From: Ignavibacteria bacterium | GTDB lineage: Bacteria > Bacteroidota > Ignavibacteria > Ignavibacteriales > Ignavibacteriaceae | Length of the DNA: 64,000 bases | Reading direction: 5' to 3' | Assembly: GCA_030684555.1 (NCBI GenBank) | Contig: JAUXVN010000001.1 | Location: forward strand, 1 to 64,000 | In this document: one piece after another, positions 1-7,226 of the stretch | How the letters are laid out: every line of letters starts with the position of its first letter | Position numbering within the stretch: the first letter of the stretch is position 1 | The notes under the pieces: generated by a model | The model's database searches: none | Told to the model about the DNA's origin: nothing | Seen by the model: the letters and a program-made list of their open reading frames with translations, nothing else | Program-made: the position numbers and the translations under genes

Positions 1-69
1 GAGAATCATTTAGATAAAATGATAAACGAGAATACAAAAGAATATAAAATCAAAAACAACATTAAATAG
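1..69 (+). CDS. 3' end of a truncated unknown CDS
   Basis: Frame 1 is open from the left edge to a TAG at 67-69 and encodes 22 charged residues ending NNIK. The gene's body lies outside the window, so no function can be assigned. It is judged possibly coding because a gene end here would fit the ~100-bp spacing to the next start and because the residues (many K, N, E) resemble neighbouring proteins. A chance open frame of this length is also quite possible in AT-rich DNA. Confidence 0.3.
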   Translation, partial: ENHLDKMINENTKEYKIKNNIK

Positions 70-171
70 CTTTCTGAAAAAACGAACTTTTTCTAAAGTC
101 TGCCAGTCGATTTATAAAATGCTGTTTTTAGAGATGCCCTAAAGAGAAACAGCAAAAAAGGGGGATGAACA

Positions 172-645
172 ATGAATAATTGGACAATACAAAGCAATCC
201 GGTTAAACAAGCTGTTTTAACTATTATTATAATTATTCTTGGTCTTTTATTAATGTACGGTTTCCGCAATTTTGATAGCAGCAGTTTTAGTAATAGTCTT
301 GCAGGATTTTTACTCGGTGTATTGTTATTAGTAATAGGCATTCCGGGTTTGGTAACAATCGGCAAAGAAACAATTACAGTGCTTCCAAAGGAGCGCAAGA
401 TTTTAATTGTAAATAAAAATCTTTTTAGAAAAAAAAATCATGTTTTATCATTTAATGAGATTACAACAGTTCAGATTGGTTCATTAGGTACGAGGTCAAA
501 CGGAAGTAAAAATTACTATTTAACACTTCAACTTAAATCGGGGAAAAGCTTCCCTCTATTTTTTCCGGCATATTATAGCGGCAGATTTGATAGGGCTATA
601 GCGGAAGAAAGGCGCTGGAAACTTGAAAGTTATTTGAAGCAATAG
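172..645 (+). CDS. small membrane protein, two N-terminal TM helices
   Basis: A 157-aa protein that I cannot assign to a named family. Two hydrophobic helices (about residues 15-32 and 43-65) are followed by a soluble C-terminal half (about 70-157). That half is rich in alternating hydrophobic/polar strands and resembles the small PH-like domains found behind TM hairpins in bacterial membrane proteins; this is inference. The start is supported by a GGGGGA Shine-Dalgarno sequence about 8 nt upstream. It stands alone, before the B12 riboswitch, and is probably not part of that operon. Confidence 0.7.
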   Translation: MNNWTIQSNPVKQAVLTIIIIILGLLLMYGFRNFDSSSFSNSLAGFLLGVLLLVIGIPGLVTIGKETITVLPKERKILIVNKNLFRKKNHVLSFNEITTVQIGSLGTRSNGSKNYYLTLQLKSGKSFPLFFPAYYSGRFDRAIAEERRWKLESYLKQ

Positions 646-747
646 CTGCAAAGAAAACAAACAAAAATATGTCCCACCAAACGATAAAGTAATCGAATAA
701 GATTAAACATAATCAGCAAAAAATCCACATCCACTTTTAATAATTAT

Positions 748-778
748 TTTGAATTATTAACTAAACCTTATATCTTTG
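748..778 (+). promoter_or_regulatory. Bacteroidota-type promoter of the B12 locus
   Basis: TTTG at 748-751 is followed after 19 nt by TATCTTTG at 771-778, a full match to the Bacteroidota housekeeping promoter (-33 TTTG, -7 TAnnTTTG). Transcription should begin near 784, shortly before the cobalamin riboswitch fold. The same arrangement with identical spacing recurs at 9970-10000. Confidence 0.6.
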
Positions 779-802
779 CCCTCAGTTCTTTCAATTAATT
801 TT

Positions 803-958
803 ATGGTGTCTTTTCATCAATGGAAAGAAGAATAGGGAAACCGGTGTAAATCCGGTGCTGTCGCGCAACTGTGAAAAAACATTAACTTAATGCAAAATGC
901 CACTGATTATTCGGGAAGGCGCATAAAGTTGTTTTTAGCCAGGAGACCTGCCGTAATC
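803..958 (+). ncRNA. cobalamin (AdoCbl) riboswitch
   Basis: The conserved cobalamin-riboswitch core is visible in order: GGGAAACCGGTGTAAATCCG with GTGCTG (835-860), CGCGCAACTGTGAA (862-875), and the B12 box AGCCAGGAGACCTGCC (937-952). These are hallmark elements of the family, which binds adenosyl- or related cobalamins and usually turns genes off when B12 is plentiful. It lies in the leader of a TonB-dependent receptor, the commonest location in Gram-negative bacteria. No intrinsic terminator with a U-tract follows, so translational control is more likely. The exact ends of the outer stem are approximate. Confidence 0.95.
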
Positions 959-994
959 ATTTGAAACAATCTTCGCGGGTGAGATTGGGTGACT

Positions 995-1072
995 TCCCTT
1001 TTTACTTCCTTAACATCTCAACTCCCCACGAAATAATCATTTTATTTTTTTGTTCGCTTCGCGTAAAAGGGA
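995..1072 (+). promoter_or_regulatory. candidate Shine-Dalgarno-sequestering stem of the riboswitch expression platform
   Basis: TCCCTTTT at 995-1002 is perfectly complementary to AAAAGGGA at 1065-1072. The helix can be prolonged by AC/GT (1004-1005 with 1063-1064) across a one-base bulge. The right arm contains the only good Shine-Dalgarno sequence before the TTG start at 1080. Pairing would hide the ribosome binding site, giving a simple translational OFF state. This is an inference from complementarity; alternative pairings with the aptamer were not folded. Confidence 0.45.
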
Positions 1073-1079
1073 CATTATT

Positions 1080-3038
1080 TTGTACAACTTTCGTTTTATA
1101 CATTTATTTTTTCTATCTATTATTCTTGTGCTGTCACTCAGCGATACTGGAACAGCCCGTGTTTTAGGTGATTCGCTATCTGCAAAAGAATATAGACTCG
1201 AGAATATCATTGTAACTTCCAACCGTTTTAAAACATCTGTTACTGAATCCCCCACCAAAATTGAAGTCATTGATATCAATCAAATAAAAAACAGCAACGG
1301 TTTTCGGCTTCCGGAAATATTGAAAAATTCTAATTCGGTTTTTATTAAATCTTATGGATTAACACCACAATTGCAATCGATTTCAATTAACGGATTAGGT
1401 GCCGAACATACTCTCGTTTTACTTGATGGAGTAAGATTAAATTTTTATCAAAACTCTATGTTTGATTTATCATTACTCCCAAAAGAAAATATTGAGCGAA
1501 TCGAAATAATCAGCAGCGGAGCAAGTGCGATTTACGGAAGTGAAGCCATGAGCAGTATTATAAATATAATTTCTAAAAATGGATTTAAAGGTTCTGATCA
1601 TCTTTTATTACGGTATGATGCACTAATTTCTAAAGGTTCGTTTAATACCAATAAATATTCTCTTGGGTTAAAGAGTATGGGAAAGAATCTTTTCCTAAAT
1701 TTATTTTTTAATAAGGAAGATTCAGACGGTGATTTTAACTACATTTTCCGGAATGGAGATGAATCTATCTCAAAAAAAAGGGAGATTTCTTCATACAAGA
1801 TTTATGATGTTGGGTTGCAGGTTCACTACATAATCGACAAAAAACAATTGGTGAAATTTTTCTCAAGTTATAATAATCACAATAAGCAAATCCCCGGAAT
1901 TGAAACGGGGAATAAGCCTTCAATCTCAAATCAACTTGATAAAAACTGGAGTAACAATATTGTTTATGAAAATTTTCTTTCAGAAAATATTTCATGGAAA
2001 TCTAATTTAAATTTTCAAAACAACTTGCTCCATTATGAAGTTAAACCAATACTAAACAGTTTTTACAAAAATTTAGTTTACAATAGCGGGAACGAGATTT
2101 CCATAAAAAATGGAATCGCAAATTTAATAACCGGTTATAATTTTGTTCATGCCGTTTTAGAGAGTAATGATACAGAAAATGGAGTTAAGAGAAATCAACA
2201 CAGTATTTACCTACTCTCAGAGACAGAACTATTTCAAGGATTCAAACTATTCCCATCACTTCGTTCTGATTTTATAAGTGATTTAGATAAAAATATTATT
2301 ACTTATAAAGTCGGAATAAATTACCGACCGTTAAAAGATGTGCAGCTCAACCTTCGTGCAAATGCGGGAAAGAATTTCAGAGCACCTACATTTAATGATT
2401 TATACTGGAAAGAATCGGGAAACAAATCGCTTAAACCGGAATATTCAAATAATTATGAAACGGGAATTGTTTATTCATTTCATAATTATTTAAGTGGGAT
2501 GATAGATGTTAACTACACTTACGTTGAGGCAAAAGATAAAATCGTCTGGCAGCCTCAGCGTAATTTAATTTGGAGACCAAATAACGTAGCAAAATCGCTT
2601 TCGAGAAGTGTTAATATCTCCGGTTCTTTATCAAAGAATCTCTCTTCTGAATTGATTATTAAATCCGGAGTTGGTGTTTCATTTACAAATTCAAGAAAAA
2701 CAAGTTCATTATATCCCGGTGATCCGACTTATGATAAACTCTTTCCATATATCCCTCTTCAGAGTTATAAGGGGAATCTATCAATTCAACATTCGATAAT
2801 TTCTTTCAATTTGTTTTATACTTATTCGGGCGAAAGATTTTCCGATTATGAAAATAAAAACAAGTTAGAACCTTATAGAATCTGGGATGCGAATATTTCG
2901 GTTACTTCAAAATATTTCGGTCAGTTTGTTACTCTCCGATTTGAAGTGAACAACATTTTTAACAGTGACTATTTTGTTATATCGGGTTATCCGATGCCTT
3001 TAAGAAATTTTACAATAACTTTTTCATTAAACAATTAG
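1080..3038 (+). CDS. btuB: TonB-dependent outer-membrane receptor, BtuB-like (cobalamin uptake)
   Basis: Outer-membrane beta-barrel of about 652 aa that should import cobalamin using TonB energy. A signal peptide (about 1-25) is followed by a TonB-box-like stretch (LENIIVTSNR), a plug domain (about 35-160, with VLLDGVRLN and RIEIISSGASAIYGSEA), and a barrel of alternating strands to the C-terminus. No ATG lies near the start. TTG at 1080 is chosen because AAAAGGGA precedes it by about 8 nt; an in-frame TTG at 1050 is less well placed. The B12 riboswitch just upstream and the BtuG-like gene 12 nt downstream make cobalamin the likely substrate. Its length is close to E. coli BtuB (~600 aa). Confidence 0.88.
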   Translation: MYNFRFIHLFFLSIILVLSLSDTGTARVLGDSLSAKEYRLENIIVTSNRFKTSVTESPTKIEVIDINQIKNSNGFRLPEILKNSNSVFIKSYGLTPQLQSISINGLGAEHTLVLLDGVRLNFYQNSMFDLSLLPKENIERIEIISSGASAIYGSEAMSSIINIISKNGFKGSDHLLLRYDALISKGSFNTNKYSLGLKSMGKNLFLNLFFNKEDSDGDFNYIFRNGDESISKKREISSYKIYDVGLQVHYIIDKKQLVKFFSSYNNHNKQIPGIETGNKPSISNQLDKNWSNNIVYENFLSENISWKSNLNFQNNLLHYEVKPILNSFYKNLVYNSGNEISIKNGIANLITGYNFVHAVLESNDTENGVKRNQHSIYLLSETELFQGFKLFPSLRSDFISDLDKNIITYKVGINYRPLKDVQLNLRANAGKNFRAPTFNDLYWKESGNKSLKPEYSNNYETGIVYSFHNYLSGMIDVNYTYVEAKDKIVWQPQRNLIWRPNNVAKSLSRSVNISGSLSKNLSSELIIKSGVGVSFTNSRKTSSLYPGDPTYDKLFPYIPLQSYKGNLSIQHSIISFNLFYTYSGERFSDYENKNKLEPYRIWDANISVTSKYFGQFVTLRFEVNNIFNSDYFVISGYPMPLRNFTITFSLNN

Positions 3039-3050
3039 AAAGGAAATAAT

Positions 3051-4361
3051 ATGAGAATATTAATAGTTACGATATTCTATCTTCTTCAATTTTCATTGAG
3101 TATTCATGCACAAAATCTAAGCAAAGTATATGTGCTTTCAGAAGGAGGTTTTTCACCGGCTTCTTCAAAACTATCATTGTTGGATTTAAATAATAATTCA
3201 TTTCAAGGAAGTATTTTCAATCCGGGACAATTGGGATTATATCCGGACGGAATGATTCTCCATGAAAATTATCTATACATTCTTGAACAGGGTAATTACG
3301 GCGGGAGCGGAAAAATTTTCAAACTTGATACAAACGGGACGGTTATTAATTCAGCCTCTGTCGGAACAAACCCTTATTCTTTGGCGATTTCAAATTCTAA
3401 AATTTATATAACTAATGGTTCGATAGGCAAAGTTTCAGTTTTAAGTTTAACAGATTTCACATTGTTAAAAGAGATAACTGTCGGTGTTTATCCGCAGGAA
3501 ATAATCGCATATCAAAACCAGGTATTTATTGCCAATACAAGTTTTTGGGGAGGAGCATCTGATTCAACCATAACAGTAATTGATGCTCTTTCCGATTCCA
3601 TTATAAATACTCTTATCGTAAAAAAAGATCCTTCTGCATTAGCAATTTCAAATGATGGATTTTTATTAGTTGGCTGCCCGGGAGATGTTGAAACAGGTAG
3701 AATATTTAAGTTTAATCCCAATGATTTTTCATTAATTGATACTTATTCAATTTCCGCTGGAGGATTTTCAAAGGATATCAGTCTGGACAAAGTTAATGGT
3801 GATATTTATTTTATTGCATATTCAAATGATATTGTTAAAATGGACTTACAGAATAAATCTTCGAGTATCATAGTTACTTCAGTATTTCCAATAAATTACT
3901 TTTACGGTTATGCTTTCGATTATATTAATCAAAAACATTATTTACTTGACGCTAATGACTTTGTGGCAAGCGGTGAATTACTTGTATATAATAATGCCGG
4001 AGTTCAACAACAAAATTTTGCAACCGGTGTAGCTCCACGAAGAGTACTTCTCAAGTATAATGAATCTGTATCTTCTGTTAAGAATGAAGTTTCAACGAAA
4101 TCATTTTCACTTGAACAAAATTATCCGAATCCTTTTAATCCTACTACAAATATCAGTTGGCAGATGTCATCAACAAATCATGTTTCTCTAAAAGTTTTTG
4201 ACCTCCTGGGAAATGAGATAATTACTTTAGTTGATGAAGTTAAAAATTCGGGTCATCATTCAATTCAGTTTAACGGTAAGGGATTGAGCAGCGGTGTTTA
4301 TTTTTATGTAATTAAATCAGGTAATTACTCGGAGAAACGGAAAATGATTCTGCTTTATTAA
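3051..4361 (+). CDS. BtuG-like surface beta-propeller with T9SS sorting domain
   Basis: Secreted 436-aa protein. It has a signal peptide (1-20, cleavage before QNLSK) with no lipobox cysteine. A YVTN/DUF5074-type beta-propeller follows (about 25-335), opening with VYVLSEGGFSP and repeating blade motifs such as VGTNPYSLAIS, VGVYPQEIIA and KKDPSALAIS. A type A T9SS C-terminal domain fills 352-436 (SLEQNYPNPFNP, GVYFYVIKSG). In Bacteroides, BtuG is a DUF5074-like propeller lipoprotein that binds B12 very tightly and caps BtuB. Here the same kind of propeller sits directly behind a riboswitch-controlled receptor but carries a T9SS signal. The B12-binding role is inferred from fold and context. 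SD AGAAAGGA lies 6-8 nt before the ATG. Confidence 0.8.
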   Translation: MRILIVTIFYLLQFSLSIHAQNLSKVYVLSEGGFSPASSKLSLLDLNNNSFQGSIFNPGQLGLYPDGMILHENYLYILEQGNYGGSGKIFKLDTNGTVINSASVGTNPYSLAISNSKIYITNGSIGKVSVLSLTDFTLLKEITVGVYPQEIIAYQNQVFIANTSFWGGASDSTITVIDALSDSIINTLIVKKDPSALAISNDGFLLVGCPGDVETGRIFKFNPNDFSLIDTYSISAGGFSKDISLDKVNGDIYFIAYSNDIVKMDLQNKSSSIIVTSVFPINYFYGYAFDYINQKHYLLDANDFVASGELLVYNNAGVQQQNFATGVAPRRVLLKYNESVSSVKNEVSTKSFSLEQNYPNPFNPTTNISWQMSSTNHVSLKVFDLLGNEIITLVDEVKNSGHHSIQFNGKGLSSGVYFYVIKSGNYSEKRKMILLY

Positions 4362-4499
4362 TTCTGAATAAATCTTTTCAATAAGATGGTGCTTTTATAA
4401 AAGTTAAATTAGTATATTTTGGGTGTTGTTTTTACCATGTAAACCCAAAATCTGACGTTAAGAATTTTATATTAAATTAAATAATAATTGAGGTTATAA

Positions 4500-5033
4500 A
4501 TGAAAGAGAAAATTTCTTCAAAAAAGTTTTTGTTAATGACAGTGTTATTACTTGCTGCTGCATTTTCAAGGTTCATCCCCCATCCACCAAACTTTGCGCC
4601 TATAGCAGCAATGGCACTTTTCAGTGGTGCATATTTCAGCGATAAACGGATTGCATTTTTATTACCGATTTTTGCAATGTTTCTTTCTGATCTTTTCATT
4701 GGTTTGCATGAAGGTATGTGGTTTGTATATATCGGTTTTGCATTGATTGTAGGAATTGGATTTCTTCTTCAAAATAGAATTAAAGCTAAGAATGTTCTTC
4801 TTGCATCACTTTCTGCTTCCGTTGCATTTTTTGTAATTACGAATTTTGGTGTTTGGATTATGGGTTTATATTACCCAACAAACCTTGCCGGATTAGCACA
4901 ATCATACATCGCAGCTATTCCATTTTTCCATAATGCAATACTCGGAGATTTAGTTTATTCAGGTTTGTTATTCGGTGTTTATGAATTAGCAAAACGAAAA
5001 GTGCCTGAGTTGATTCCGGTAGAAGTAAAATAA
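4500..5033 (+). CDS. DUF6580-like integral membrane protein, putative B12 transport component
   Basis: A 177-aa protein with about five to six TM helices. The N-terminal block FSRFIPHPPNFAPIAAMALF and the later LPIFAMFLSDLFIG and FHNAILGDLVYSGLLFG look like the DUF6580 family, annotated as putative transport proteins and resembling ECF-transporter S components. It follows the B12 receptor and BtuG-like genes after 138 nt, so it may carry cobalamin or a precursor across the inner membrane; this is inference. The 4362-4499 spacer may contain its own weak promoter (TATATTTTG around 4412-4421, spacing imperfect). No ECF or BtuCD ATPase gene is nearby. Confidence 0.65.
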   Translation: MKEKISSKKFLLMTVLLLAAAFSRFIPHPPNFAPIAAMALFSGAYFSDKRIAFLLPIFAMFLSDLFIGLHEGMWFVYIGFALIVGIGFLLQNRIKAKNVLLASLSASVAFFVITNFGVWIMGLYYPTNLAGLAQSYIAAIPFFHNAILGDLVYSGLLFGVYELAKRKVPELIPVEVK

Positions 5034-5041
5034 TTTTTCTT

Positions 5042-5151
5042 AGGCTGTCTTAAAAAATATTTTGTCATTCTGAACTCGTTTCAGAATCTCATTTCAATTT
5101 TACAATTATTTATTTTAGAGTTGAAAGGAATAGCAAATTTTGAGACAGCCT
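5042..5151. repeat. MITE-like element with GGCTGTCT terminal inverted repeats, copy 1
   Basis: A 110-bp unit bounded by AGGCTGTCTTAAAA (left) and TTTTGAGACAGCCT (right), which are near-perfect inverted repeats. Inside is a second hairpin (ATTCTGAA...TTCAGAAT, about 5066-5088). It carries no ORF and sits exactly between convergent genes. The right end runs into TTTTTTT, so it may also act as a terminator. A second element with the same ends is at 40116-40262. Many IS families end in similar GGCTGTCTCAAAA repeats, so a non-autonomous transposon origin is plausible. Confidence 0.6.
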
Positions 5152-5155
5152 TTTT

Positions 5156-6217
5156 TTATCTCTCTATTTTGCTTTTTCGGGCGAGTGCATAACTTAAAAT
5201 TTTAACTAAAGTTTGGTTGTAAGTATAACCGGCAGTTTCTGTGGAGCGCATAAAACCTGCCCCCTCTGTAAGATCAGGATTAGGATTCACTTCTAAAACA
5301 TATACTTCATTATCAGGTGTCAAACGAATATCAATACGAGAATAATCCCTTGCCCCCATCAATTTAAAAGCTGTTAATGCAGCCTTTTCAACTTTCTCTC
5401 TAATATCATTTTGTAAATCAGCAGGACAAATCGGGATAGTTTTATGATATGCTTCATGCAATGGATCCCACTTTGCTTGATAGCTTACGATATTTGCGAG
5501 ATGTTCCGGCATTCTACTAAAATCAATTTCGCTTATCGGTAATACTTCCGGATCATCATCTCCTATAACCGCTACGTTCAGTTCACGTCCTTCAATATAT
5601 TCTTCAACGAGTGCGGGTTGTTTATACTGGGTAATAACATGATCTATTCTTTCCTTTAGTGCTGATGAGCCTTTTACAACTGAAGCATTTTCAATCCCAA
5701 CACTTGCATCTTCATAAGCGGGCTTTACGATAAGGGGATATTTCAATTTATGTTTATAACTCCCGGATATTTTTTTGAATAGGACAAATTTGGCGGTTTT
5801 AATCCCTTGAGAAGATAAGATTCTTTTTGTCAAAACTTTACTTTGACAATTTGCTAATCCCATCGGAGAAGCCCCCGTATATGGAATTCCCAGAATTTCA
5901 TATATCCCCGCGATATTCATCTCAAGTTTTGCATCGCTTTTGAAAATTTCGACAAAATTAAATATTACATCCGGTTTTTCATGTTCAAGATTATCAATTA
6001 AAAGTTTGAAATTATCCACAATATTCAGTGAATACGCATTAAAACCTTCTTCATTTAAACGGGAAACGAGGTCTTCATACTCATCCATCGGGGTTGTATT
6101 ATCTACTTCGAAATAGGGAACAAAATTGAGTTTGCTATCTTTGAGATCAGCTTTGTATGAATATAACTCGGGAAAGGCTTCGTTATAGATTACAGCTACT
6201 TTTAACTTAGGGTTCAT
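5156..6217 (-). CDS. ATP-grasp ligase, D-Ala-D-Ala ligase-like
   Basis: A 353-aa cytosolic ATP-grasp enzyme. The N-terminal preATP-grasp domain (about 1-110) ends in LGIPYTGASPMGLANCQSK. The central domain has YPLIVKPAYEDASVGI (ATP-binding lysine) and LVEEYIEGRELNVAVIGD. The C-terminal metal site shows RIDIRLTPDNEVYVLEVNPN. These match the Ddl fold, but the usual Ddl N-terminal HG(xx)GEDG motif is replaced by IFNFVEIFKSDA, so it probably joins substrates other than D-alanine. The divergent neighbour is a C39-like peptidase, hinting at a peptide or amino-acid conjugate pathway (inference). TATTTTTG at 6241-6248 (minus) could be its -7 promoter box. Confidence 0.8.
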   Translation of the reverse strand: MNPKLKVAVIYNEAFPELYSYKADLKDSKLNFVPYFEVDNTTPMDEYEDLVSRLNEEGFNAYSLNIVDNFKLLIDNLEHEKPDVIFNFVEIFKSDAKLEMNIAGIYEILGIPYTGASPMGLANCQSKVLTKRILSSQGIKTAKFVLFKKISGSYKHKLKYPLIVKPAYEDASVGIENASVVKGSSALKERIDHVITQYKQPALVEEYIEGRELNVAVIGDDDPEVLPISEIDFSRMPEHLANIVSYQAKWDPLHEAYHKTIPICPADLQNDIREKVEKAALTAFKLMGARDYSRIDIRLTPDNEVYVLEVNPNPDLTEGAGFMRSTETAGYTYNQTLVKILSYALARKSKIER

Positions 6218-6322
6218 TGAGAAAAAATAATTGTTTAATGCAAAAATATTTATCTAATTATTTCATTCTGATAAATAAATTTACGAGATTCAAGTATCAA
6301 TCAAAAATCTACTTTAGAAAAA

Positions 6323-7159
6323 ATGAGCTTTTATCCACAACCTTATAAATATCAATGCGGACCCTTTGCATTAAAATATGCACTTGTCATGCTAGGACAA
6401 TTTCAACATGAACGTGAAATCGGGAAACGTGCCGGCAGCAATTGGTGGTACGGCACCGATGAAATCGGTTTAGCAAAAGCTGCTCGTTCTTATAAATGTT
6501 CAATGAAGTATATTAAACGAGAAGAACCGGAAGAAGCAATATTTGCTTTATCAAATCAACTTAAAAGTGGATATCCATGCATTTTAAGTGTTGATAATTG
6601 GGAACATTGGTTTACAGTTATTCATATTCAGCAGAATAAATTTATTGTTGTTGACAGCGGATTGGATAAAGTAATTACTATTTACTCAGTTAAGCAATTA
6701 TTAAAACGATGGATTTACACCGATGAAGAATCGGGTGAAATCAGTTTTGATTGTTACGCATTAATCCCTAAATACAAGCCTAAAACTAAAGCAAGTTTTA
6801 CGCTTGAAAAAGCAAAAAAAGTAATGCATGTACGGAATAAAAATCTTGCTGAGAAATGGGATACTTATTTTAATGATCTAATAAATATTTGCCGTCCTCA
6901 AACACCCAATTCAAAGAAGATAATTTCATTCAATGAATTTTTGCGTAGATATGAAAAATTAATTGTAAAAGAAGTAGCAAACTGGCACGGCACGCCTTCA
7001 TATAACGAATTGAGTAAACTTTTGAGTAATCTTAAATTCATTGCTGAAGTGTATGATTTAGTAATCTATTCAGACGACCAAAAGAAAGCGTTAATTGACT
7101 TATCGGCACTTTTAATGATGTATTCATGCGGTAAATACGGAATGGATCCGATTTATTAA
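6323..7159 (+). CDS. C39-like cysteine peptidase domain protein
   Basis: A 278-aa protein without signal peptide. Residues about 1-150 form a papain-like C39 fold with the catalytic Cys in YQCGPFALKYAL (residue 12), His in WEHWFTVIHI (about 95) and Asp in FIVVDSG (about 111). C39 enzymes cleave leader peptides after double glycine or act as related cysteine hydrolases. The C-terminal 120 residues are helical and unassigned. No ABC transporter domain is fused, unlike bacteriocin exporters. It lies head-to-head with the ATP-grasp ligase across 105 bp, so the two may be co-controlled. The true substrate is unknown. Confidence 0.7.
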   Translation: MSFYPQPYKYQCGPFALKYALVMLGQFQHEREIGKRAGSNWWYGTDEIGLAKAARSYKCSMKYIKREEPEEAIFALSNQLKSGYPCILSVDNWEHWFTVIHIQQNKFIVVDSGLDKVITIYSVKQLLKRWIYTDEESGEISFDCYALIPKYKPKTKASFTLEKAKKVMHVRNKNLAEKWDTYFNDLINICRPQTPNSKKIISFNEFLRRYEKLIVKEVANWHGTPSYNELSKLLSNLKFIAEVYDLVIYSDDQKKALIDLSALLMMYSCGKYGMDPIY

Positions 7160-7226
7160 TTACTCCATTCATCTGAATAGTAGAATTCAAACAAGTTTCT
7201 AAACTGATTAAGAAGTTTAGTTAAAC

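Noticed and set aside
961-1279. Open frames on both strands overlapping the riboswitch tail and the start of the TonB receptor
   Set aside because: They overlap the receptor's signal peptide and plug coding sequence in other frames, with no SD and low-complexity aromatic composition. They are shadow frames.
5156-6217. Genuine D-alanine-D-alanine ligase (ddl)
   Set aside because: The ATP-grasp domains fit, but the N-terminal Ddl motif is replaced and no mur or fts genes are nearby, so the symbol ddl is withheld.
7199-7220. Possible terminator CTAAACT...AGTTTAG between the C39-like and mlaD genes
   Set aside because: The stem is AT-rich and there is no T-run on the plus strand, so it is too weak to call.
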